Origin: Butyrivibrio fibrisolvens
GTDB lineage: Bacteria; Bacillota; Clostridia; Lachnospirales; Lachnospiraceae
DNA length: 64,000 nucleotides
NCBI RefSeq assembly: GCF_037113525.1
Contig: NZ_CP146963.1
Coordinates: 3,906,001 to 3,970,000 of the forward strand
Direction of reading: 5' to 3'
Shown: positions 25,120-32,249 of the stretch, in pieces
Layout: each line of letters starts with the position of its first letter
Numbering within the stretch: the stretch's first letter is position 1
The notes under the pieces: generated by a model
The model's input: the letters and a program-made list of their open reading frames with translations, nothing else
Databases searched by the model: none
What the model was told of the DNA's origin: nothing
Position numbers and translations under genes: made by a program

Positions 25120-25205
25120 GAATACATTATACCATATGCTCTGATTAAATAAAAGGTGCGGCGGCTAACTCACGACTAAAGTCACGAGAATGCGCCGCCG
25201 CATTT

Positions 25206-25397
25206 TTCAAATACTTCTCTCTTTACAGCATCCTCTGCAGTTTCGCCCATGTGTACTCCACCGCCGATTAAATAGTAGTAATCGTCTATTGAATTACCTG
25301 CAAAAAGGACAGAGTCTCCCTCTACGATTATGGCTGCTGCCCTGTATCTGAACCATTTGTTGTCATTAGTAAATCCGCAGTTGTATTCTTTTTTCAT
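25206..25397 (-). pseudogene. Nudix hydrolase, N-terminal part (split by IS605)
   Basis: 64 codons from ATG 25397, reading YLIGGGVHMGETAEDAVKRE then VFE, which is the first two thirds of the Nudix box (GX5EX7RE). At 25205 the frame enters the IS200/IS605 left end and soon stops. The missing part follows the element at 23229. Confidence 0.9.
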
Positions 25398-25851
25398 ACT
25401 ATTTCTCTCTATACTTTCTTATATATTTTGCACAAAAGAACCAGCATTTAAGCCTTCTGTGCAATTGGTTAATAAGTTACAAACAATGATAAGCAATAAA
25501 TAATGGGCGAAAACTATGTCATTTCAGGTACAATGCATATGTGTTTCCAGTCAGAAGGGTGCACGAAAGATAACGTCATCCTTTTTATGAAGGCGAATCT
25601 GTGTCCCATTCTTCCCTATGGCTGCTAACCTCTCATGTCTAACAGGATCGTACTCCCGTAGGAGTGTCCTAAATTCCTTCGTCCAGCCTACCCATAGTGG
25701 GGTGCCGCCTCTGCTCCATTCCAGGGTCATGCCCTATATAGTATGTCTTAGCGGCTTCGCTCTGCTTTGTCATTGCTAGAGAGCACTCCTGTAATCCAGC
25801 ACCAATTGAACTCTTGGCGGACGTTGTCTGGTACAGTATGTGCTGTTTTAA
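25398..25851 (-). ncRNA. Non-coding structured region beside IS110, candidate bridge RNA
   Basis: No gene fits this 454-bp stretch. 25541-25780 is richer in G and C than its surroundings, with short stems such as ACTCC-TAC-GGGAGT and runs like GGGCATGACCC on the minus strand, directly downstream of the transposase. IS1111-type IS110 elements encode a guide (bridge/seek) RNA in this position. The terminal repeat at 25781-25795 would, however, leave most of it outside the element, so the assignment is uncertain. 25398-25540 should hold the Nudix promoter. Confidence 0.4.
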
Positions 25852-27244
25852 TTAGGCTGCTTCCGGTCTGATGATGTCCCTTCGGAACTTTTCTTCATCA
25901 AAGTCACAACCTGTCTGTAGTATTACATAGAACACTCTGATAGCCTTACATGCAACTGCTATCTTTGCCTGCATTCCTCCAAGAGGATTTCTTGTTCTGT
26001 TCCTGTAATAAAGGAATACATCTTGAAATGCAGGATTCCAGTTCATCAGTGCACGAGCCGATTCATACATTGTTCTACGTAACTTTCTTCTGCCCCTCTT
26101 ACTGATTCTTGGCTGCCCTTTTTTCTTTCCAGAACTCTTTTTGACTATCTCTAGCCCTGCAAGCTTCTGTATCTGCTTTGGGTCAGTGAAACGTCCGATA
26201 TCACCAACCTCTGCTATAAAGCCAATCACAGTACTCATCCCTACTCCTTTAATGGCGAGCAGTTTCTCCACATTCGGTACTTCTTTTACTTTTTCCTCCA
26301 GGTATTCATCAAGTCTTTTGAGCTGTTCTGCCTTCAGTATATAGTCATTCACAAGAACCCAAATCTCGAGTCTTGCAGCCTCACCAGCTTCTAAACCTAC
26401 ACTTTCCTGTGCAGCTTCTACCAGGGTCTGAGCCCTCTTTAGCCCTGCTGCACGTACCTTTGCATCACGCCATATCTGATTGATTCCACCTGCCCCAATT
26501 TTTAGGATATCCTGTGGAAGTGGTGCACTCTTTAAAAGCATAAGTCCACTTGTTGAATCCCAATCGGAATAACAATCCAGATACTCAGGAAAGAATTTTT
26601 GCAACCATCCCTGTATCTGATTAGACAGACGCACATGCTGCTTCATGATCTGGTCTCTACACACAGAGGCTTCTCTAATCTCCGCATATACTCCTTCCGG
26701 CAGATAAGAAGTTGAATATCTTCCTTCTTTAACCAACATAGCAATTGTTTTAGGATCCTTTAGATCACTCTTTTCTGGGCTGTTATCATCCAGTTCTTTG
26801 CTTCTATTTACAGTAAATGGATTTACTGTTACAAGCTTTACATCATGATCCTGTAAAAACTTCTGAAACGTAAGCCAGTAGCAACCAGTAGGCTCGCAGC
26901 CAACAATAACCTTCTTCATTTCGGTCTTATTCATGAGTTCCTCAGTCCATCGAAGGAATGTAAGGAATCCCATTCGGTCGTTACTAAACTTAAACACTCT
27001 TCTGGATAGCTCAAATCCCCTCCAGTCAAACGCTCTACAGAAATGTGTCTGTGATCCAACATCAACCCCAACAATCAATGTATTTGCCGTAACTTGCTTA
27101 AGTCTGTCATTCTGTGTAAAATTCATTTTGAGAAACCTCCGGTTAGCATAAGATGTTTTTTCATCCGCCAAGATGAACACCTTTATCTTACTTAGAGGTT
27201 TCTTTTTATTCAATTGGCGTTATTTCTGAATTACAGGAATGCTC
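25781..27244 (-). mobile_element. IS110-family element
   Basis: Inverted repeats flank the transposase: GAGCACTCCTGTAAT at 25781-25795 and ATTACAGGAATGCTC at 27230-27244, 14 of 15 bases matching, with CCAATTGAA/TTCAATTGG inside each. Subterminal inverted repeats are the mark of the IS1111 subgroup. True ends may lie a few to many bases outside these repeats. Confidence 0.65.
25852..27126 (-). CDS. IS110-family transposase (DEDD recombinase)
   Basis: 424 residues from ATG 27126, which has GGAGG nine bases upstream; an in-frame extension to 27213 lacks support. The RuvC-like DEDD set is visible: VGVDVGSQTHFC, GCEPTGCYW, and SDLKDPKTIAML. The C-terminal Tnp domain has IKGVGMSTVIGFIAEVGD and the catalytic serine in EIVKKSSGKKKG. 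Such enzymes recombine circular element and target DNA using a bridge RNA. The protein is full length, so the element may be active. Confidence 0.95.
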   Translation of the reverse strand: MNFTQNDRLKQVTANTLIVGVDVGSQTHFCRAFDWRGFELSRRVFKFSNDRMGFLTFLRWTEELMNKTEMKKVIVGCEPTGCYWLTFQKFLQDHDVKLVTVNPFTVNRSKELDDNSPEKSDLKDPKTIAMLVKEGRYSTSYLPEGVYAEIREASVCRDQIMKQHVRLSNQIQGWLQKFFPEYLDCYSDWDSTSGLMLLKSAPLPQDILKIGAGGINQIWRDAKVRAAGLKRAQTLVEAAQESVGLEAGEAARLEIWVLVNDYILKAEQLKRLDEYLEEKVKEVPNVEKLLAIKGVGMSTVIGFIAEVGDIGRFTDPKQIQKLAGLEIVKKSSGKKKGQPRISKRGRRKLRRTMYESARALMNWNPAFQDVFLYYRNRTRNPLGGMQAKIAVACKAIRVFYVILQTGCDFDEEKFRRDIIRPEAA

Positions 27245-27309
27245 CATTATATATATCCCTGAATTTATAGTTAATAAAACTATATCTCCAGAATCATTCT
27301 ATAAATATT

Positions 27310-28080
27310 CTATTTACACATCTTAGCAACTATCTTAGCCTGAAGCTCTGCATCAATTCCTATTGCCTCAAAAAGAGCCTGAACTGTACCATGGCTTTCT
27401 TCGATAAGCTCGAAGAATCTGTACATATTGTTCTCGTTAGGTATGACGATGTTCATGTCGATATCAGGAAAGTTTTCGTGAATCATCTTGAATCGCTCTT
27501 CGTTATTGAGCTTAGTTCTCATATAGTCATAGACGATATCGCTTTTCCTGACTCCACACAGCCATAATAAAAGTGCTGATGTCACGCCTGATCTGTCTTT
27601 TCCGGCGCTGCAGTTGAACATTACATTTGTTTTGGCACTTGCGATAGTCTTAAATACCTTTGCAAGGTTCTCAGAATGAGCGATCTTGTAGTAGCTATCC
27701 GGCACAGCCTCTACACTTTCCGGGATACCGCTTCCTTCTTCGATTGGGATATCATGATAATCAAAGCCTTCCAGATTCGCAAGGCCGTGAGGTTTGCGTT
27801 CCTTTTCTTCGCTGTTCCTCATATCGATAATGGTGGTGATGCCATTGTCTTTCAGGAACTTAATATCTTTTTCCGAAGGGTAATTGGCAACGTCACTTCT
27901 TATCACACGGCCATACTTCGTGAGTCTGTCTGTGCCATCGATCCTGTAGCCGCCAAGGTCTCTTGTGTTAAGGGTAGTCTCGAGAAGTGAATAAGGCATA
28001 TTATCCCGGGATGTGTCGTAACAAGTTATTAAGCCCTTACCTTCTTTGAGAGCTGCAAGTTCTTTTTCACTTGATGCCAT
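27310..28080 (-). CDS. Tyrosine-protein phosphatase (DSP, Y_phosphatase3)
   Basis: 256 residues. The P-loop MFNCSAGKDRSGVTSALLL carries the C-x5-R motif and NTRDLGGYRIDG is the N-terminal signature of bacterial phosphatases of this family. They act on phosphotyrosine or phosphoinositides; some are secreted, but no signal is present here. ATG 28080 follows GGAGG and lies within a 63-bp sequence shared with 47411-47473, so the first four codons (MASS) and the leader are part of a duplicated cassette. A palindromic mini-element sits just upstream. Confidence 0.85.
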   Translation of the reverse strand: MASSEKELAALKEGKGLITCYDTSRDNMPYSLLETTLNTRDLGGYRIDGTDRLTKYGRVIRSDVANYPSEKDIKFLKDNGITTIIDMRNSEEKERKPHGLANLEGFDYHDIPIEEGSGIPESVEAVPDSYYKIAHSENLAKVFKTIASAKTNVMFNCSAGKDRSGVTSALLLWLCGVRKSDIVYDYMRTKLNNEERFKMIHENFPDIDMNIVIPNENNMYRFFELIEESHGTVQALFEAIGIDAELQAKIVAKMCK

Positions 28081-28131
28081 TTCAACTAGTTCCTCCTTAC
28101 ATCTTTCTATAAAAATGGTATGACTTTTTAA
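28069..28131 (-). repeat. 63-bp repeated leader, copy A
   Basis: Minus-strand TTAAAAAGTCATACCATTTT through the GGAGG site to ATG GCA TCA AGT. It equals 47411-47473 except for two bases. Here it supplies the ribosome site and first codons of the phosphatase. Confidence 0.9.
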
Positions 28132-28197
28132 CACGCCGTGAGCAAGAAATCCCACCACCTATAGAGGTGGGGGATGAATTGCTCACGGCGTGTTAAA
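28127..28197. mobile_element. Palindromic mini-element, 19-bp arms with inner hairpin
   Basis: TTTAACACGCCGTGAGCAA (28127-28145) is perfectly inverted at 28179-28197. Inside, TCCCACCACCT-ATAG-AGGTGGGGGA makes a second stem with one bulged A. The latter is typical of IS200/IS605 end hairpins. It overlaps the ATPase stop codon and abuts the repeated leader, which in the other copy continues into unrelated DNA, so this looks like an inserted non-autonomous element. No U-tract follows. Confidence 0.7.
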
Positions 28198-29347
28198 CCC
28201 TTCGTTGTCTAACAACATCTATCGTTTTGGTTACGCCTCTATCTTTTTTTACAAAGTCAGAAAGGTATGGAATGCAAAACATGACTTTACCGCGCTCTGC
28301 AGCAGCAATAATACCGTGATCAATAAGATACGCCCTGTTTCTGCTAAGTTTACTTTGAGATACTCCCAAAGCTTTTGCTATTTCAGACGTTGAGCTAAGA
28401 CGATCATCCCTCATGCACAAAGACATTTTTATCAGGTATTGTTTCTCATTTTCCGGAAGCTCTTCAAAAAGAGGAACAAGTGCTCTCTGTTCATATGCAA
28501 ATAGCGCATTCTTCTCAGCTTCCAACAGCTCATCTTCAGTTACAGTATGCTTTTTATCCGGGTTATGATTATTGACCTGCAAGATCAGGTGATAACCAAG
28601 AAGTTGCATAATATATGGGTGTCCAAAACTGCTCTCGTTAATTCTATTCAAAAAGGTATTATCTATCTGTAGTCCTTTGATACCTGAGAACACTTTTTTA
28701 AGGGCATCTTCAGCCTCATCCCAGGTAAATAATCCGATTTCTTCATGTGATGCGCGTCTAAGATACGTACAGCCTTCATGCCTCGTAATATTTCCATATG
28801 CGTAAGGAAGGCCTGCAACCGCAAGCATGATATCATATCCTTTTCGTGAAGCCATCTGAAAGGCATTACAAAGAGATGAGACATCTTCAATTGGAACCTT
28901 TTGAATTTCATCCACTGTAACAAGTAAACCTTGTTTGGACTTAGCACATGCATCCAGAAGAATAGGCTGAAGAAGTTCTCTGCCAATACGCTTAGTTTTA
29001 GAGACAGATCCTCCGCTGATTCCACCGCCAATTCCAAGCACGCTGACACTAGCCTGAGGACTAATAGTATTGGTCACCTCATCGTACCCGCTTAATTCAT
29101 GCATCAGTTGCTCAATAGTATTTTCCGGACCAAGATCTATGACTCTTCTGTTTTTCTTACTAGCTCTTATAGATAATTGCTCTAATAAAGCAGTCTTACC
29201 ACAACCTCGTGTTCCAGTTATAAATATCGCTCGCTCATCGCTTCCAGAATCGACCATGGCAAGGTCAAAAAGACCAAGGATTCTGTCTCGACCAAAAAAC
29301 ACATCCGGTTTGCCACCAAAAATAGGTGAAAATGGATTAGAAAACAT
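28193..29347 (-). CDS. AAA ATPase with C-terminal winged helix (Orc1/Cdc6-like)
   Basis: 384 residues. N-terminal NPFSPIFGGKPDVFFGRDRI marks the family, followed by Walker A ITGTRGCGKTALLEQL, Walker B GLLVTVDEIQKV, a sensor region, and a winged helix (TSEIAKALGVSQSKLSRNRA) near residue 345. Such orphan ATPases are common in anaerobes, often on mobile regions, with unknown partners. ATG 29347 has GGAAAGGA upstream. The stop codon is inside a palindromic mini-element, so the extreme C-terminus may have been altered by that insertion. Confidence 0.85.
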   Translation of the reverse strand: MFSNPFSPIFGGKPDVFFGRDRILGLFDLAMVDSGSDERAIFITGTRGCGKTALLEQLSIRASKKNRRVIDLGPENTIEQLMHELSGYDEVTNTISPQASVSVLGIGGGISGGSVSKTKRIGRELLQPILLDACAKSKQGLLVTVDEIQKVPIEDVSSLCNAFQMASRKGYDIMLAVAGLPYAYGNITRHEGCTYLRRASHEEIGLFTWDEAEDALKKVFSGIKGLQIDNTFLNRINESSFGHPYIMQLLGYHLILQVNNHNPDKKHTVTEDELLEAEKNALFAYEQRALVPLFEELPENEKQYLIKMSLCMRDDRLSSTSEIAKALGVSQSKLSRNRAYLIDHGIIAAAERGKVMFCIPYLSDFVKKDRGVTKTIDVVRQRRV

Positions 29348-29677
29348 GATAATACTTCCTTTCCATAAGTGCAATTGACAATCAATTATTATCTATATTT
29401 AATTTTATGCTTTTATACAAATATGTCAAATATGTCAATATATCTGTTTTATGTATTTTATGTACTTGTAACCTTTTTATACATTTTATGTTCAGATGAT
29501 GTTTTTATGTAATCAGATGAGTTTTATACATCAATAACAATTTCATGTATTATGCTATGCAAATTGAAAATCCAACACTCTAATCCCTTATTTCTTTTGC
29601 TCAATCTCTAAAGTAACATCTTTGATCTCCAGAATTGAATACCCGTCAAAACAGCTATACCATGCAGCTTGTTGTTA
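29348..29677. other. AT-rich intergenic region
   Basis: 330 bp, very AT-rich, with repeated TTTTATGTA-like words (29450-29560). It probably carries the ATPase promoter. No gene or clear terminator was found. Confidence 0.5.
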
Positions 29678-30001
29678 TTAAAAATTATTACCGTTCCATC
29701 CCCAGTCATGGGTTGTTGAATACTTGACATAGATACGGTCTGGAGCGATTCCAAGTACTTCTCCATAGATCTTTGTAAGTTCTGCGGTAAGCTTTTCAAA
29801 AGCTCCCTGATTGGGATCACCGTAGATGTTTACAGCTATAAAGGCTGTAGGTTCCTGACCTTCGCCTCTGAAATACATGTTCTGCTCATCAGCAAGATCG
29901 ATCATAAGCCAGCTTTCGCTTTTCCCAGGAATAAGCGCGATTGCTTGACCAAGTTTTGCCTTAAGTTCCTCTCTTTGCTGTGGTGTTGTCTTAACGCTTA
30001 C
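29678..30001 (-). pseudogene. MIF/tautomerase-family protein, N-terminus missing
   Basis: An open frame of 108 codons without a usable start, preceded by an in-frame TAA at 30002-30004. It reads VKTTPQQREELKAKLGQA, LIPGKSESWLMIDL, and ends APDRIYVKYSTTHDWGWNGN, matching the MIF family to its end. The first 7-10 residues, including catalytic Pro1, are gone, so it is probably dead. It lies just past the terminator of the large operon. Confidence 0.75.
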
Positions 30002-30037
30002 TTAGCTTATTCTCTTTACATATAGTAATACTATAAC

Positions 30038-30078
30038 AAAAAAGAGCCGTGTTACAGTATATTTTCTGCACACGACTC
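30038..30078 (-). terminator. Terminator of the 16-kb glycoconjugate operon
   Basis: Minus-strand GAGTCGTGT and ACACGGCTC (one mismatch) surround a 17-nt loop and are followed by six T. It lies 52 bp after the stop of the debranching-enzyme gene. Confidence 0.75.
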
Positions 30079-30130
30079 TCAAAATCTTAATTCAAATCTC
30101 TTCGAGCTTATCGACATATATATCAATCGC

Positions 30131-32218
30131 TCATTTAGCAATCAGTACAAGTGTAGACCTTGCGCCAAGCATAAAACTGCCCTGATCACCCAAAGTCTTT
30201 TCTTTACCTTTTGAATATACATCTCCGCTACTACTTAGTCTTAAATACCATTTCATTCCCTGAGGAATTATTGGAAGTTCGTAGTATACATCTTCCCAAT
30301 ATGCATTAACTGCAACATATATAAACGCATCTTTTTTAGTTCCTGCCCTTGCATGATCCTGGGCATACATATATGAAAAGCACAGATTTGATGCGCCCTC
30401 ATCAAGCTGCCATGGCTTGGCAGAATGGAAAGAAAGTTCCGGATAGCCGGTCCCATTATTTCCAAGATCAAAAGAATTTTCTCTTATAACCGGGTACTCA
30501 TTCCTAAGTGCCACAAGGTTCTTCACATACTCAAACAGGTCCTTGTTCTTATCAAAAAGTGACCAGATAATATATGAAATCTCACTATCCTGACAATAGG
30601 CATTATTATTACCCCACTGGGTATTGGCAAACTCATCTCCGGACAGAAGCATAGGAATTCCCCTGCTTGTCAGAAGGATCGTCAACATATTTTTCATCTG
30701 ACGTTTTCTAAGATCAATAATTTGAGGATCCTTTGTATCTCCTTCTACACCGCAGTTCCAGCTTTCGTTGTCATTGCATCCGTCATTATTGTTCTCGCCA
30801 TTGGCTTCATTATGCTTTTCATTGTACGAAACAAGGTCATAAAGAGTAAAGCCGTCATGGCAGGTCACAAAATTTATAGATGCTCTGGGTCCTCTGAAGC
30901 GATATAAATCATCTGATCCTCTTATTCGTCTGTAAAGCTCAGGAGCTGACTCTCCGCTTCCTTTAATAAAATGCCTTAAGCAGTCGCGATATTTACCATT
31001 CCATTCCGAAAAACGTCCAAATGCAGGAAAACTTCCAACCTGATATAAACCACCTGCATCCCAGGCTTCGGCTATAAGAAGACTCTTACCAAGTACGGCA
31101 TCATTGGCTATCCTTTCAAGAAGTGGCGGATAAACCATAGGGGCGCCAGCTTCATCCCTTGACAGAATGGATGCAAGATCGAATCTAAAACCGTCCACAT
31201 GATATGCAGAAACCCAGTATCTGAGGGCATCTAAAACCATGTCGCGGGTAACAGGATTATTACAGTTCATGGTATTACCACAGCCACTGAAATTGTAATA
31301 CCAGCCATCCGGGGTCAGCAGATAATAGGTTCTGTTATCTATACCTCTATATGAGATATAAGGCCCATTTTCATTGCCCTCTGCTGTATGATTAAAAACA
31401 ACATCGAGTATTACTTCTATACCATTTTGATGAAATTTCTTTATTAAGTGTTTTAGTTCATCCGCTTCCATACCAAAAGGCGCCGATGCAGCAAAACCTG
31501 CTTTGGGGGCAAAAAAGCATACTGTTGAATAGCCCCAGTAGTTGTACAGAGTCCTGCCACCAACTTCCCTTGAGTTTTCAAATTCATCAAATTCAAATAC
31601 CGGCATCAGCTCTACGCAGTTAACGCCCAGCTCTTTTAAGTATGGGATTTTCTCCGTAAGACCGGCAAAAGTCCCCGGATGCCTAACCCCACTTGAATCA
31701 TCCCTGGTAAAACTCCTAACATGAAGTTCATAGATAACAAGATCCTTTTCAGGAATCTCAAGGGGCTTGTCCCCTTCCCAATCATAATCTTCGCGTATTA
31801 TCTGACCACGCAGGGGCTTTAGCTTATCCCCATTATCTTTCCTTCCCCAAACACTTCGACCTGATACGGACTTGGCATAAGGATCAAGAAGAACCTTATC
31901 TTTATCAAATCTAAGTCCATCCATAGGGCTATAAGGTCCGTCAAAACGGTATCCATACTCGATAGTTTCGATATTAAGTCCGAAAACCATCATCGAATAT
32001 ACATTACCTATCCTGTATTCCTCAGGAAAAGGTATCTCAACAAAGGGTTTATCCTGACCATGGTGATATAAGACCAAAGTACAGGACACTGCTTCCTTTG
32101 AAAAAATACTAAAATTAACTCCACCATCTACTATGGATGCTCCAAATGGGAATATACGTCCACTCCTGTACTCAAGATCTCCGATCTTTTGGGTGGGAAA
32201 AGAATCTATTAATTGCAT
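30131..32218 (-). CDS. glgX: Glycogen debranching enzyme / isoamylase (GH13, GlgX type)
   Basis: 695 residues. An N-terminal CBM48-like domain (PFGASIVDGGVNFSIFSKEA) precedes the GH13 barrel. Catalytic motifs: DVVFNHTAEG, GFRFDLASIL (nucleophile Asp), LIAEAWDAGG (acid Glu) and FVTCHDGFTLYD (third Asp region). It hydrolyses alpha-1,6 branches of glycogen or limit dextrin in the cytoplasm. It starts 31 bp after the STAS-ligase stop with no terminator between, and so is the last gene of the large operon; that link could be functional (sugar supply) or mere read-through. Confidence 0.9.
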   Translation of the reverse strand: MQLIDSFPTQKIGDLEYRSGRIFPFGASIVDGGVNFSIFSKEAVSCTLVLYHHGQDKPFVEIPFPEEYRIGNVYSMMVFGLNIETIEYGYRFDGPYSPMDGLRFDKDKVLLDPYAKSVSGRSVWGRKDNGDKLKPLRGQIIREDYDWEGDKPLEIPEKDLVIYELHVRSFTRDDSSGVRHPGTFAGLTEKIPYLKELGVNCVELMPVFEFDEFENSREVGGRTLYNYWGYSTVCFFAPKAGFAASAPFGMEADELKHLIKKFHQNGIEVILDVVFNHTAEGNENGPYISYRGIDNRTYYLLTPDGWYYNFSGCGNTMNCNNPVTRDMVLDALRYWVSAYHVDGFRFDLASILSRDEAGAPMVYPPLLERIANDAVLGKSLLIAEAWDAGGLYQVGSFPAFGRFSEWNGKYRDCLRHFIKGSGESAPELYRRIRGSDDLYRFRGPRASINFVTCHDGFTLYDLVSYNEKHNEANGENNNDGCNDNESWNCGVEGDTKDPQIIDLRKRQMKNMLTILLTSRGIPMLLSGDEFANTQWGNNNAYCQDSEISYIIWSLFDKNKDLFEYVKNLVALRNEYPVIRENSFDLGNNGTGYPELSFHSAKPWQLDEGASNLCFSYMYAQDHARAGTKKDAFIYVAVNAYWEDVYYELPIIPQGMKWYLRLSSSGDVYSKGKEKTLGDQGSFMLGARSTLVLIAK

Positions 32219-32249
32219 GAAACTATACCCTCTTCATAAACATTAGATC

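Larger units (their letters stand above)
23230..25205 (-). mobile_element. IS200/IS605-family insertion sequence with tnpA and tnpB
   Basis: A 1,976-bp element placed by rejoining the Nudix frame. Left end (minus strand, from 25205) has a palindrome with 9-bp arms TGCGGCGGC/GCCGCCGCA at 25157-25202; right end has GAAGC/GCTTC and CACACGACT/AGTCGCGTG arms at 23232-23269. There is no target duplication, as expected for Y1 peel-and-paste transposition. The 5' flank is TATTTGAA, so TTGAA or TTTGA is the likely target site and TnpB motif. The A-run makes the left boundary uncertain by a base or two. Confidence 0.9.

Noticed and set aside
25541..25780. Could be a tRNA-like or rRNA fragment because of its higher GC
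   Set aside because: No cloverleaf, no CCA-like end and no rRNA signature was found; a transposon-related RNA fits better.
27127..27213. N-terminal extension of the IS110 transposase
   Set aside because: The GGAGG site and the normal family start both point to ATG 27126; the extension overlaps terminal non-coding DNA.
30268..30907. Short frames within the debranching enzyme gene on both strands
   Set aside because: Shadows of a fully conserved GH13 gene.
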